DNA of 38,989 nt from Pseudomonadota bacterium (GCA_018240865.1 JAFEEY010000004.1:1-38989); one strand, 5' to 3'; counted from the first letter of the stretch, positions 16,610-27,471 are shown. Notes: a model not told the origin generated them from the letters alone. Numbers and translations are program-made.

Positions 16610-17005
16610 ATGCTGACGGACGCGGAGTACCAGGCGCTGGCGGATTTCCGCTTCGCGTTGCGCGGTTTCTATGCCTTCAGCGAAGCGCAGGCGGCCGCCG
16701 CCGGCCTGAGTGCGCAACAGCATCAGGCCCTGCTGGCGATCCGGGGCAGCCGGGGCGAAGGCATGGCGATCGGCGATCTCGCGGATCGCCTGGCGTTGAA
16801 GCCGCATACCGTCAGCGAATTGATAGACCGGATGGCGGCCGCGGGGCTAGTGGAACGGCAACGATCGGCGGCAGATCGCCGCCGAGTGGCGCTGACGATC
16901 ACGCCGCGCGGCGAAAAGCTGCTCGGCGCGTTGTCCGCTGCACATCGCGACGAACTCCGCCGGATGCGTCCGCTCCTGATCGAATTGCTGGCGTCGCTCG
17001 GCTAG
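16610..17005 (+). CDS. MarR-family transcriptional regulator
   Basis: A 131-residue winged-helix protein. The recognition region reads 'AIGDLADRLALKPHTVSELIDRMAAAGLVERQRSAADRRRVALTITPRGEKLL', the standard MarR helix-turn-helix plus wing with the DRR tip. The N-terminal helices (FRFALRGFYAFSEAQAAAAGLSAQQHQALLAI) form the dimer part. Start 16610 follows GCGAGGAC; the open frame continues upstream across the clc gene start and was trimmed. Orientation and the palindrome between suggest local control of the CLC gene. The ligand is unknown. clpB lies downstream on the same strand but has its own likely promoter. Confidence 0.92.
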   Translation: MLTDAEYQALADFRFALRGFYAFSEAQAAAAGLSAQQHQALLAIRGSRGEGMAIGDLADRLALKPHTVSELIDRMAAAGLVERQRSAADRRRVALTITPRGEKLLGALSAAHRDELRRMRPLLIELLASLG

Positions 17006-17016
17006 TCAGCCCGCCT

Positions 17017-17044
17017 CTTGTGTTGCATAGTTGCAACACTATCT
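17017..17044 (+). promoter_or_regulatory. Possible heat-shock promoter of clpB with inverted repeat
   Basis: CTTGTG (17017-17022) and CTATCT (17039-17044) are 16 bases apart, an arrangement like alphaproteobacterial RpoH (sigma-32) promoters, where the -35 core is CTTG. Between them lies a perfect inverted repeat GTGTTGCA-TAGT-TGCAACAC (17020-17039). It may be an operator, or a weak terminator for marR since no T run follows. Position 28 bases before the clpB ATG fits a short leader. Confidence 0.4.
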
Positions 17045-17071
17045 TCGGGCGGACGACTCCAAGGGGACGAT

Positions 17072-19651
<2,580 letters not shown>

Positions 19652-19655
19652 GCCA

Positions 19656-19748
19656 CCGTTCGGGCTGAGCTTGTCGAAGCCTTCCCTTGTTCTTTTCTGA
19701 AATGCCGGAGAAGAAAGGGGAAGGCTTCGTCAGCCTCAGCCCGAACGG
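19656..19748. repeat. Long palindrome between clpB and the sulfotransferase-like gene
   Basis: Left part (about 19656-19692) begins CCGTTCGGGCTGAGCTTGTC and the right part (about 19711-19748) ends with its near complement, CAGCCCGAACGG, with a few mismatches. The right arm together with the next bases gives CGGAG, which is the only ribosome-site-like sequence before the ATG at 19754. Confidence 0.82.
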
Positions 19749-19753
19749 AGTTT

Positions 19754-20764
19754 ATGAGCGAGAATATCGAAACCATCCTCCGCGATCCCGAATGGCTCGC
19801 GCACCGCTATGTCGAGAGCAAGGACGCGGTGCAATTCGTGAAACTGCCGCGCAGCGGCCATGCCGCGGCGGCATTCGTGACCGACGAACATCTGCCCGCA
19901 GGCCTGCCGCGCGTGGAGATCGGCCGGCGCGAAGCATTGGAAACAGAGCCTCCGCCCGCGCCCCTGCATTTCATCTTCCACTCCGCCTTTTGCTGCTCGA
20001 CTCTGGTGGCGCGGGCATTCGATCAGCCTGGCCTTTCCACGGCGCTGAAAGAACCGCCGATCCTCAATGATCTGGTCGGCTGGAGGCGGCGCGGCGCGGC
20101 GGGGCGCGATGTCGCTGAGGTGATGGACAGCGCGCTGACGCTGCTGGCGCGGCCGTTCGAGCCGGGCGAAGCTGTTATCGTCAAGCCGTCGAACATTGTG
20201 AGCGGCCTGATCCCCCTGCTGATGGCGCTTCGGCCGGGTGCAAAGGCGCTGTTGCTGCACGCACCTCTCCCGATATTCCTGACTTCGGTGGCCAAGAAAG
20301 GGCTGGATGGACGCCTTTGGGTGCGAGAGCTGCTCGGCGGCTTCCGCAAGGACGGGCTGACGCTGCGGCTGGGCTTCGATGACGACCAGTTGTTCGGCCA
20401 GACCGATTTGCAGATCGCCGCCGCCGGCTGGCTGGCTCAGCAGGCGCTGTTTGCGGACTTGATCGCGAAACTCGGGCCGCGCGTGCGTGGCCTCGATAGC
20501 GAATCTCTGTTGGACCGGCCGCACGAGGCAATGGCCGCACTCGCCAATCTTTACGGCTTGTCAGAGGATGGGCTGGACGTTGACGGTGCCTTCGCGCGCA
20601 ACTCGAAAAACGGCGAAGCATTCAGCCGTATCGAGCGCCAGGCCGAATATGCCAAGGCAGGCGCCGTGCATCACGACGAGATCGATAAAGTTGCGGCCTG
20701 GGCGGCGGCAGTCGCCGATGCGGCAGGCATCCCAATGACACTCCCGGGCGCGCTGCTCGCCTAG
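19754..20764 (+). CDS. Sulfotransferase-like P-loop protein, function unknown
   Basis: A 336-residue soluble protein. The segment HFIFHSAFCCSTLVARAF (residues 72-89) has the form of the 5'-phosphosulfate-binding P-loop of sulfotransferases, with Ser82-Thr83 at the usual place. 'AVIVKPSNIVSGLIPLLMAL' further on resembles the strand-helix that carries the 3'-phosphate contacts. A proline-rich N-terminal region and an alpha-helical C-terminal region surround this core. I recognise it as a sphingomonad-type hypothetical, not a characterised enzyme; whether it transfers sulfate, or binds a nucleotide at all, is not shown. It converges on a TonB-dependent receptor. A repeat arm lies at its ribosome site. 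Confidence 0.6.
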   Translation: MSENIETILRDPEWLAHRYVESKDAVQFVKLPRSGHAAAAFVTDEHLPAGLPRVEIGRREALETEPPPAPLHFIFHSAFCCSTLVARAFDQPGLSTALKEPPILNDLVGWRRRGAAGRDVAEVMDSALTLLARPFEPGEAVIVKPSNIVSGLIPLLMALRPGAKALLLHAPLPIFLTSVAKKGLDGRLWVRELLGGFRKDGLTLRLGFDDDQLFGQTDLQIAAAGWLAQQALFADLIAKLGPRVRGLDSESLLDRPHEAMAALANLYGLSEDGLDVDGAFARNSKNGEAFSRIERQAEYAKAGAVHHDEIDKVAAWAAAVADAAGIPMTLPGALLA

Positions 20765-20793
20765 TACGCCGCAGCCAACACTATAATCGGACG

Positions 20794-20819
20794 ATGCCAG
20801 CCTTCGCTGGCTTGACAAG
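20794..20819. repeat. Solo REP-like half element
   Basis: GATGCCAGCCTTCGCTGGC followed by TTGACAAG is one arm of the GCCAGC-type repeat seen as pairs at 7264-7338 and 13078-13148. The partner arm is missing. GCCAGC-CTTC-GCTGGC still forms a perfect small hairpin. Confidence 0.7.
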
Positions 20820-20847
20820 ACTCTCCGTTCGCTTCTCCCGTTTCGGC

Positions 20848-20880
20848 AAAAAGAAAGGGCGGGGTCCGAAGACCCCGCCC
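20848..20880 (-). terminator. Rho-independent terminator of the TonB receptor gene
   Basis: Reading the minus strand: a perfect 10-base GC stem GGGCGGGGTC, loop TTCG, GACCCCGCCC, then TTTCTTTTT. It starts 24 bases after the receptor's stop codon. A UUCG loop gives an extra-stable hairpin. This is the only textbook terminator in the window. Confidence 0.92.
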
Positions 20881-20903
20881 CTCTTTGTTCAGACCAGCCT
20901 GAC

Positions 20904-23900
20904 TTAGAACTTCAGGCGGGCGCTGACGCGGTAGCTGCGGCCCAGCGCGTCGTAGGTCGACGGGAAGGTGTTGCCGCTGTTGAACGACGTCGTGCCGATG
21001 TCCTGGCCGGTCAGCGGCGGCTTCTTGTTGAACAGGTTGGCGACCGTCAGCGTCAGCGTCAGATTGTCGCCCACCCCGATCCGGGTCGCCAGATCGAAAT
21101 AGTCGTATGACGGGATGAAGCCGAGATTGCGGTTGCCGAACGAGCCCTGTGCCGGAGCACCCGGCAGCGGCGACTGGTTCGACGGCAGCGGGCCGGAATA
21201 AGCCGGACCGTTGCCGTTGATGACGTCATCCGGCTCCTGACGGAAGGAGCTGATGTGGCGCCACAGCAGCGACAGATCGACATTGTCGAACGTGAACGTC
21301 GTGCGCTGGGTCCAGCTGAACTCAGGCTGCAGCGAACCGCAGTTGACCGAGATGTAACCGACGCACTGGCGGAAGATCGACGTGGTGTCGGCCGCGTTCG
21401 AACGGAACCGGTTCTCGTGCGTCCAGTTGCCGGCGAAGCTCAATGCCAGCTTCGCGAAGCCCAGATCGGTGTTGTAGTTCATCGTAAGGTCAAGGCCATC
21501 GGTCTTGATCTTGCCGAGGTTCGTCAACGCGCCGAACAGGCCCGGCGTGATCGCCGGATCGCCGCCGAGGCCACCGGTCTGCGGATTGCGGCGGATGCTG
21601 GTGCAGGCCGTCGTGTTTTCCGCACCCGCGGCCGGGCTGTAGTTGCCGGCGGCATCAGGCGAACCGAAGCAGGCATTGATGATGTCGCCCGTCGTCGGCG
21701 TGGTGATCGCGCCGGTCAGCTTGATCTTGTAATAGTCGACCGACATCGAGAAGCCGGGGATGAAATCCGGCTGCAGGACGACACCGAAGGTGTAGCTGTT
21801 CGACTTCTCCGGCTTCAGGTTCAGGTTGCCACCGGTGGTGATGTTGGCCTGACCCGCGGTCGGCTGCGGGATGTTGCCAAGCGTGAACGCCGGGGCGCCC
21901 TGTGCAAGGCAGACCGCACGCAGCGTGCCCGTCGGCGCCGGACGAACGACCTGGTTGGAGTCGTTGATCGACGCGCAGGGATCGTTCGACAGACCGGTCA
22001 ACACCGTATTCTGCGGCGCGAACAGCTCGTTGATGTTCGGAGCACGCACCGCACGGCTGTAATTGCCGCGGAACTTGATCGCGTCGATCGGTTCCCAGCT
22101 GCCGCCCAGCTTGTAAGTGGTGGTGTTGAACTTCGGCGTGGTCGGCGTGTTGACCGTGTAGTGCGAGTAACGAATGCCCGCTTCGAACGTCAGGTTGTTG
22201 AAGAAGGGCTTGTCCTGCACAAGCGGGGCGATCAACTCGCCAAAGGCTTCGTAAACGTCGAAGCCGCCGTCCGTGGTCGGAGTCGCACCACCGGCGCCGC
22301 CGAGATCGCCCGACTGACCGAGCGTGTCCGCTTCGACCCGCGCATGGTAACGGCGATATTCGCCGCCGATCGCGAAGCTGACCGCGTCCGACGCCCAGGG
22401 AACGGTGGCGCCGAAATCGCCCGAGATCGTCGCGCGCGCCTGGGCGAGCGAGGTCTGAGTGATCACGGTGCTGTTCGCGTTCAGGAAATCGACCATTCCC
22501 GGCGTGATCGAGCCTTCCGGACCGAAGACGTTGACGGGAACGCAGCTGTTGCTGGTGTCGATGCAGGTCGTGGTGTTGGTCGCGCGCAGGCCCTGACGGA
22601 AGCGCGAGTTGAGCGTGTAGTTCTGGATCGTCTGGATCTGCTCCGATTCACCATAGGCGCCCGACACGTCCCAGTTGATCGAGTCGGTGATGCCGCCGCG
22701 GAAGCCCAGGCGATAGTCGAAGATCTGGGTACGGAAGCTGCTGATACGCGGGCCGACTTCCGGAGTACGGCGCGACAGGATCGTCGTGAACTCGCGATAG
22801 TTCGGGTCCGACGGGCTCAGCGCCGCCGCGGCCGCGGTGCACTGCGCCGGGGTCAGCGACTGGATGCCCGAGGTGTTCGGATCAAAGTCGTTATTGGCGC
22901 AGAAAGTCGCACGCGCGGACGCCGGCAGATACGGGTTGCTGACCGGGATCTGCACCGAGATGCCGAACGCACCCGACGGGGCGATGATCGTGTCGACCGT
23001 GTTCTTGGAGAACAGACCGCGGGTATAAACCTCGACGCCGTCCGTGATCTCGTAATTCGCCTGTCCAAAGATGTTGAACCGCTGGAACGGCGTCTGGAAG
23101 ATGTTGAACGGATTGAAGTTATAGGCGGTGAACGCGGACTGGAGCGCGCCCGTCGTCGGGTTGATCGCCCGCGTGCCCTGGCCGGGAACGCTGAAACGCG
23201 ACGGTACGGTCGTGCCCGAACCGGACACCGCGCCGCCGAAGGCCGAGAAGTTGAAGCGGCTGAAGTTGCGCGCGCCCTGATAGACAGGGTCGGCTTCCTG
23301 ATAGCCGAGCGACAGCACGGCGTTGCCGCGGCCGTCGTCGAAGTTGGCACCGATCGTCACGTCGGCGCGGAGATAGTTGCCGTCGCCCTTCTCGGTGATC
23401 TGCTCGGAGACCGCGGCCTCGAAGCCCGAGAAATTGCGCTTGGTGATGAAGTTGACGACGCCCGAGACGGCGTCGGCGCCGTAGGTGGTCGAGGCACCGC
23501 CGGTCAGAACTTCGGTCCGCTCGACCAGCGCCAGCGGAATGTTGTTCAAGTCGACGCGGCCGACGAGACCCGACGGCGCGATGCGGTTGCCGTCCAGAAG
23601 GACGATGTTGCGGAACGAGCCAAGGCCGCGCAAGTCGACGAACGAGGCGCCGCCATTGCCGTTGTTCACCGCCGAACCGATCGACGGAACGACGCCCGGG
23701 ATTTCGCGCAGGAGCTGTTCGGCGACGTTGGTCTGCCGCAGCTCGACTTCTTCCGACGTGGTCACGTTGACCGGCGTCGAGCGCTCAAGGTTCGGGTTGG
23801 TGATGAGCGAGCCGGTGACGACGATCGTGCTGTCGTCATTCGCAGCCGGAGCCGCTTCGGCCGTCTGGGTCTGCGCATAAGCGGCGGTGCCGAGCATCGA

Positions 23901-23954
23901 GGTGCCGATCAGCACGGTCGAAGCCAGCAGGTGCCGACGAAGTGCAAGCTGCAT
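20904..23954 (-). CDS. TonB-dependent outer-membrane receptor
   Basis: A 1016-residue protein with a signal peptide (MQLALRRHLLASTVLIGTSM, cleaved near AYAQ), a TonB box-like STIVVTG soon after, a plug domain (about 55-175, with 'LREIPGVVPSIGSAVNNGNGG', 'FVDLRGLGSFRNIVLLDGNR' and 'GGASTTYGADAVSGVVNFITK'), and a large beta-barrel ending in the expected C-terminal phenylalanine (RVSARLKF). It takes up a substrate across the outer membrane using energy from TonB-ExbBD. The long barrel with many Asn/Thr/Gly-rich loops is of the oar-like kind expanded in sphingomonads, whose ligands are usually peptides or plant polymers. Start 23954 follows GGGGAAG. The ligand cannot be read from sequence. Confidence 0.95.
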   Translation of the reverse strand: MQLALRRHLLASTVLIGTSMLGTAAYAQTQTAEAAPAANDDSTIVVTGSLITNPNLERSTPVNVTTSEEVELRQTNVAEQLLREIPGVVPSIGSAVNNGNGGASFVDLRGLGSFRNIVLLDGNRIAPSGLVGRVDLNNIPLALVERTEVLTGGASTTYGADAVSGVVNFITKRNFSGFEAAVSEQITEKGDGNYLRADVTIGANFDDGRGNAVLSLGYQEADPVYQGARNFSRFNFSAFGGAVSGSGTTVPSRFSVPGQGTRAINPTTGALQSAFTAYNFNPFNIFQTPFQRFNIFGQANYEITDGVEVYTRGLFSKNTVDTIIAPSGAFGISVQIPVSNPYLPASARATFCANNDFDPNTSGIQSLTPAQCTAAAAALSPSDPNYREFTTILSRRTPEVGPRISSFRTQIFDYRLGFRGGITDSINWDVSGAYGESEQIQTIQNYTLNSRFRQGLRATNTTTCIDTSNSCVPVNVFGPEGSITPGMVDFLNANSTVITQTSLAQARATISGDFGATVPWASDAVSFAIGGEYRRYHARVEADTLGQSGDLGGAGGATPTTDGGFDVYEAFGELIAPLVQDKPFFNNLTFEAGIRYSHYTVNTPTTPKFNTTTYKLGGSWEPIDAIKFRGNYSRAVRAPNINELFAPQNTVLTGLSNDPCASINDSNQVVRPAPTGTLRAVCLAQGAPAFTLGNIPQPTAGQANITTGGNLNLKPEKSNSYTFGVVLQPDFIPGFSMSVDYYKIKLTGAITTPTTGDIINACFGSPDAAGNYSPAAGAENTTACTSIRRNPQTGGLGGDPAITPGLFGALTNLGKIKTDGLDLTMNYNTDLGFAKLALSFAGNWTHENRFRSNAADTTSIFRQCVGYISVNCGSLQPEFSWTQRTTFTFDNVDLSLLWRHISSFRQEPDDVINGNGPAYSGPLPSNQSPLPGAPAQGSFGNRNLGFIPSYDYFDLATRIGVGDNLTLTLTVANLFNKKPPLTGQDIGTTSFNSGNTFPSTYDALGRSYRVSARLKF

Positions 23955-24006
23955 AGTCTTTCTTCCCCTTTGACGTGGCCGGCCGTTCCCGGACGCACGT
24001 GGTGGC

Positions 24007-24026
24007 ATAGCTGCAAACGAAGCTAT
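24007..24026. promoter_or_regulatory. Inverted repeat upstream of the TonB receptor gene
   Basis: ATAGCT (24007-24012) and AGCTAT (24021-24026) form a perfect 6-base inverted repeat with an 8-base spacer, 53 bases upstream of the receptor's ATG. A TTGACG element lies further upstream on the minus strand. It could be an operator; I cannot name a regulator. The rest of the 250-base gap to 24204 shows nothing clear. Confidence 0.25.
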
Positions 24027-24204
24027 CAGGCCGCTACTAGGCGAAATGATCCGTCAAGAACAACGCCTCGCCAGTAACAAATGAGAGTTTTGCCCCTGTG
24101 TGTAGCATTTCAGTCACAGTGATCCGCCACGGCGCTTGCCCGCCTTGCCGCAGCGTCCTACGCTTCCGGCGAAACCGATCGACTTTGCCTGGGGGCCACA
24201 GTTC

Positions 24205-24729
24205 ATGACCCGATTCCTGCTCGCCGCAGCTGGCGCTTCGTTGCTCCTCGCCGTACCCGCGTCCGCGGCCGACGAGCCGCCCGCCGCGGTCCGCGCGCTC
24301 GGCGCCTGCCGGACCATCGCCGACAATGTTCAGCGCCTCGCCTGCTACGATCGCGAAGCGCCGGCCTTGCTGCAATCGGTCGAAAAGAAGGAGACCGTCG
24401 TCCTCGACAGGCAGGAAGTGCGCAAGACCAAGCGGTCGCTCTTCGGCTTCACTTTGCCCCGGCTGCCTTTCTTCGGCGGCGACAAAGAAGATGATGCGAA
24501 GGAAGAGGCGGAGTTCCAGCAGATCGAAGCGCCGATCAAGACCGTGCGCAGCATCGGCTATGGCAAATTCCGCTTCACGCTGGAGGAAGGCGCGGTGTGG
24601 GAGACGACCGAAGGCCTCAACGCCTTTCCCAAGCCCGGCGAGACCGTCGTGATCAAGAAGGGGCTGATGGGCAGCTATTTCATCCGCTTCAAGGGCAATC
24701 GCTCGGTCAAGGGCATGCGGGTGGGGTAG
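24205..24729 (+). CDS. Exported protein of unknown function
   Basis: A 174-residue protein with a signal peptide (MTRFLLAAAGASLLLAVPASA). The mature N-terminus contains 'ALGACRTIADNVQRLACYDREAPAL', a CxxI..xxRLACYD motif seen at the start of many small exported proteobacterial proteins. A lysine/acidic middle part and a C-terminal beta-rich stretch ('RFTLEEGAVWETTEG...VVIKKGLMGSYFIRFKGN') follow. The C-terminal part looks like a small beta domain. I do not recognise a named family. Start 24205 is chosen because the signal peptide begins there; the frame opens 23 codons earlier. It stands alone, with a repeat immediately after it. Confidence 0.8.
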   Translation: MTRFLLAAAGASLLLAVPASAADEPPAAVRALGACRTIADNVQRLACYDREAPALLQSVEKKETVVLDRQEVRKTKRSLFGFTLPRLPFFGGDKEDDAKEEAEFQQIEAPIKTVRSIGYGKFRFTLEEGAVWETTEGLNAFPKPGETVVIKKGLMGSYFIRFKGNRSVKGMRVG

Positions 24730-24735
24730 ATACAG

Positions 24736-24854
24736 CCCTCCCCTTGTGGGGAGGGCGAGATCGGCGCAAGCCGAGCTCGTCACAAAGACTTCTTTTCGAC
24801 TCGCAGACGCGAGCCGGCCCCCACCCCAACCCCTCCCCACAAGGGAGAGGGGAT
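24736..24854. repeat. CCCTCCCC-type compound palindrome between converging genes
   Basis: Starts with the perfect hairpin CCCTCCCCTTGTGGGGAGGG (24736-24755) and ends with CCCCTCCCCACAAGGGAGAGGGG. Inside is a second hairpin, GCTCG-type (CGAGATCGGCGCAAGCCGAGCTCG with imperfect pairing). It belongs with the elements at 9653-9795 and 31676-31791, and separates the exported protein from the M23 lipoprotein gene. Confidence 0.8.
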
Positions 24855-24861
24855 TAATGAA

Positions 24862-25773
24862 TCAATCCACCACGACCGGCACCTTGCTCAGATCCTGGCC
24901 CGGCATCGGGCCGGCCAGCACCATCGGATCGATCCGCGCCGCGCGCCATTTGAGCGCCCAATGAAGGTGCGGCCCGGTTGCGCGGCCGGTGGCGCCGATC
25001 GCGCCCAGCAATTGGCCTTTGCGGACGTGATCGCCGACTTTCACGTCGATGCGTGACAGGTGCAGGAACGCGCTGTTCAGCCCCATGCCGTGATCGACGA
25101 TCAGCAGATTGCCTTCCAGCGTGAAGGGCTTCTGCGCGGCGAGCACGACGACGCCGTCAGCCGGCGCGGTCACGGGCGCGCCCGCCCCGCCGGCGATATC
25201 GACACCCGAATGATAAGCGCCGAATTCGTTGCCGCGATAGATGCGCTGCGATCCGAACACGCCGCTGATCCGCCCCTTGGCCGGCCAGGCAAAGCGCTCG
25301 CGCCAGCCGTCGCTCTCGGCATTGACCGCCCGGGCGGCGACGATCTGCGCGACTTCGGGCGCGCGAAGCTTTTCGAATTGCTCATTGGTGACGCCGGGTC
25401 GTTTGGGCACATCGACCCGCTGGATCGCCCAGGCGTGCGGCAACACTGCAAGCTCCCGCTTTACTACCGATCCGTCGGCCAGCTTCGCCTCCAGCATCAT
25501 CGATGCCGGCGCATCGCGGTCGAAGCCGAGCATGAAGCGGCCATCGCGGCTCACTGGCACAGCCGCGCCGCCAAGCGTCAGGCTGACCGTGCCGGCGGGT
25601 GCCGTTCCGTAGGCAACGCCGCCTTGTTCCAGCTTGCCGCTCAGTTCGAGGAAAACAGGCGGAGAGGTCGGCGCGACCCCCGCTTTCGGCACGGGGGCCA
25701 GTGATGGTGCAGGCTGAGGGTCTGACACCGCGACGCAACCGCCGAGCAACAGCAGCGGAATTGCGCGCTTCAC
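24862..25773 (-). CDS. M23 (LytM-type) peptidoglycan endopeptidase lipoprotein
   Basis: A 303-residue lipoprotein: the signal ends in the lipobox LLGGC with Cys13 as the lipidation site. The C-terminal LytM domain (about 185-290) has the zinc ligands in AYHSGVDIAGG and HLHWAL, plus the conserved SAFLHLSRIDVKVGDHVRKGQ block, so it is probably catalytically active in cutting cell-wall peptides. The N-terminal half is a beta-rich segment of unknown role. The start is GTG at 25773, overlapping the DUF2093 stop by four bases (GTGA). The longer frame upstream is a shadow of that gene and xseA. It is the last gene of an xseA-DUF2093-M23 operon. Confidence 0.93.
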   Translation of the reverse strand: MKRAIPLLLLGGCVAVSDPQPAPSLAPVPKAGVAPTSPPVFLELSGKLEQGGVAYGTAPAGTVSLTLGGAAVPVSRDGRFMLGFDRDAPASMMLEAKLADGSVVKRELAVLPHAWAIQRVDVPKRPGVTNEQFEKLRAPEVAQIVAARAVNAESDGWRERFAWPAKGRISGVFGSQRIYRGNEFGAYHSGVDIAGGAGAPVTAPADGVVVLAAQKPFTLEGNLLIVDHGMGLNSAFLHLSRIDVKVGDHVRKGQLLGAIGATGRATGPHLHWALKWRAARIDPMVLAGPMPGQDLSKVPVVVD

Positions 25774-25970
25774 CGCGCTGTCAGAGCCCGGGTTGCGATC
25801 TGCGGCGTGGCGTAGGGCTGCTGTTTCGCGACCGACCAGTAACGCAGCGTGTCGAGGGGGATTTTCTCGCCCGAGACGGCGCATACGACATGATCGCCCT
25901 GCGAGAGCACCCGGAAGCCGTTCGCCATATAATGAAGCCGGGCCGGCTGGCTGCGATTGAACATCAGCAT
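25770..25970 (-). CDS. DUF2093 family small protein
   Basis: A 66-residue protein. The run 'FNRSQPARLHYMANGFRVLSQGDHVVCAVSGEKIPLDTLRYWSVAKQQPYAT' is the signature of DUF2093, a short alphaproteobacterial family with no known function. It has one cysteine in HVVCAVSGEKIPL, which looks like half of a treble-clef turn. It lies 11 bases after xseA and its stop overlaps the start of the M23 gene, so all three are almost certainly translated from one mRNA. I can say nothing on its biochemical role; DUF2093 next to xseA is, from memory, a recurring alphaproteobacterial arrangement. Confidence 0.88.
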   Translation of the reverse strand: MLMFNRSQPARLHYMANGFRVLSQGDHVVCAVSGEKIPLDTLRYWSVAKQQPYATPQIATRALTAR

Positions 25971-25981
25971 AGGTCTTACCT

Positions 25982-27337
25982 TTACAATAGCGAGGGCTGG
26001 CTGGGGGCTGGCGGCGCCTCGCGCTTAGGCCCAGATGGGGGGCGTTCCACCCGCGCGTCAACATCGCCATCGGCAAAATACAGGGTGAGCGCGCCGGTCG
26101 CACGCGCGTCGGCGGCGCTGGAGACGGTCTTGCCGCTTTTGCTTTCCACGCGCGCATAACCGCGCTTGAGGACATTGTCGGGGTTCACCGACTGGGCTAG
26201 CCGCCACACCGCCGCCAGCCGGTCCGAAGCGCGGCCCAGCTTCGTTTGAAGTAGGATCGGACGGAGCGCGCCGCTGGCCTGCGCCAGCTCGCCGCGCGCA
26301 TCGGCGACACGCCGCCCGAGCCCGCGCCGCAACCGCTCGCCATAATCATCCACCCGCTGCCGCTGCGGATCGAGCAGAGATGCCGGCGTCGGCAACAACC
26401 GGGCCAGCGCGGAAAGCCGCTCGGTCCCACGCTCGTGATAGCGCCGCGCGCACCGCTCCATCCGCCCACCCTGATCGCGGACATAGGCGCGCAGCTCGGC
26501 GCGAACCGGCACCGCCATTTCGGCTGCCGCCGTCGGCGTCGGCGCGCGCATGTCCGCCGCATAGTCGCACAAGGTCGTGTCGGTCTCATGCCCTACCGCG
26601 GAAACGATCGGGATCGCGGACGCGGCAACCGCCCGCACCACCACTTCCTCGTTGAATGCCCAGAGATCCTCGATCGAGCCGCCGCCGCGCGCGACGATCA
26701 CCAACTGTGGCCGCTCACCTTCCGGCATTGCCGAGAAGCCGGCCACCGCGGCCGCCACTTGCTCGGCTGCGCCCTGGCCCTGCACTTGTACCGGCCAGAC
26801 CGTGACGCGCGTGGGGCAACGATCCTCCAGCCGGTGGAGGATGTCGCGGATCACTGCGCCGGTGGGCGATGTCACCACGCCGATATGGCGCGGCAGGAAC
26901 GGCAGCTTGCGCTTGCGTGCCGTCTCGAACAGCCCCTCGGCAGCCAGCTTCGCTTTGAGCTTTTCGAGGAGTAGCATCAGCGCGCCCTCGCCGGCCAGCT
27001 CTAGCCGCTCGATCACGATCTGATATTTGGAGCGGCCCGGATAGGTGGTGAGCTTGCCGGTCGCGATCACCTCGATTCCGTCCTCCGGCCGGAATGGCAG
27101 CGATGCCACGCCCGCCTTCCACATCACCGCGTCGATGCAGGCCTTGTCGTCCTTCAGCGTCAGATAGGCATGGCCGGAGGCGGCGCGCTTATAGCCGCTG
27201 ATCTCACCGCGCAGCCGGACCTGGCCGAAGCTGTCCTCCACCACGCGCTTCAGCGCGAAAGCCAGTTCGGAAACGCTCAGTTCGGGCGCGTTGTCATGAT
27301 GCTGGATGTGCTCGGGCAAAATATTCGTTTCGACCAT
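25982..27337 (-). CDS. xseA: Exodeoxyribonuclease VII large subunit
   Basis: A 451-residue protein. The N-terminal OB-fold (about 15-115, 'LSVSELAFALKRVVEDSFGQVRLRGEISGYKRAASGHAYLTLKD') precedes the catalytic domain with 'IGVVTSPTGAVIRDILHRL', 'VARGGGSIEDLWAFNEE' and 'VGHETDTTLCDYAADMRAPTPTAAAE', all diagnostic for XseA. The C-terminal part holds the long helical region that binds several XseB subunits. With XseB it degrades single-stranded DNA from both ends into short oligonucleotides. XseB is not in the window. The gene leads a minus-strand operon with DUF2093 and the M23 lipoprotein. Confidence 0.97.
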   Translation of the reverse strand: MVETNILPEHIQHHDNAPELSVSELAFALKRVVEDSFGQVRLRGEISGYKRAASGHAYLTLKDDKACIDAVMWKAGVASLPFRPEDGIEVIATGKLTTYPGRSKYQIVIERLELAGEGALMLLLEKLKAKLAAEGLFETARKRKLPFLPRHIGVVTSPTGAVIRDILHRLEDRCPTRVTVWPVQVQGQGAAEQVAAAVAGFSAMPEGERPQLVIVARGGGSIEDLWAFNEEVVVRAVAASAIPIVSAVGHETDTTLCDYAADMRAPTPTAAAEMAVPVRAELRAYVRDQGGRMERCARRYHERGTERLSALARLLPTPASLLDPQRQRVDDYGERLRRGLGRRVADARGELAQASGALRPILLQTKLGRASDRLAAVWRLAQSVNPDNVLKRGYARVESKSGKTVSSAADARATGALTLYFADGDVDARVERPPSGPKREAPPAPSQPSLL

Positions 27338-27471
27338 CGGCGCAGCCTAGTCTCAAGCTCGCCGAAACCAAAGCGTTCCGGATCGGGGTGACATGGACCA
27401 CCCGCTGGATATATGATTGTCACGGGGCCAGACCTGAGGCTCCGGTTCCAGCGCAAGGGGGAAAGCGCTGT

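Noticed and set aside
21255..24077. 940-residue open frame on the plus strand opposite the TonB receptor
   Set aside because: Stop-free because of codon bias of the opposing gene; composition is dominated by Arg, Val, Asp and Ala with no recognisable domain.
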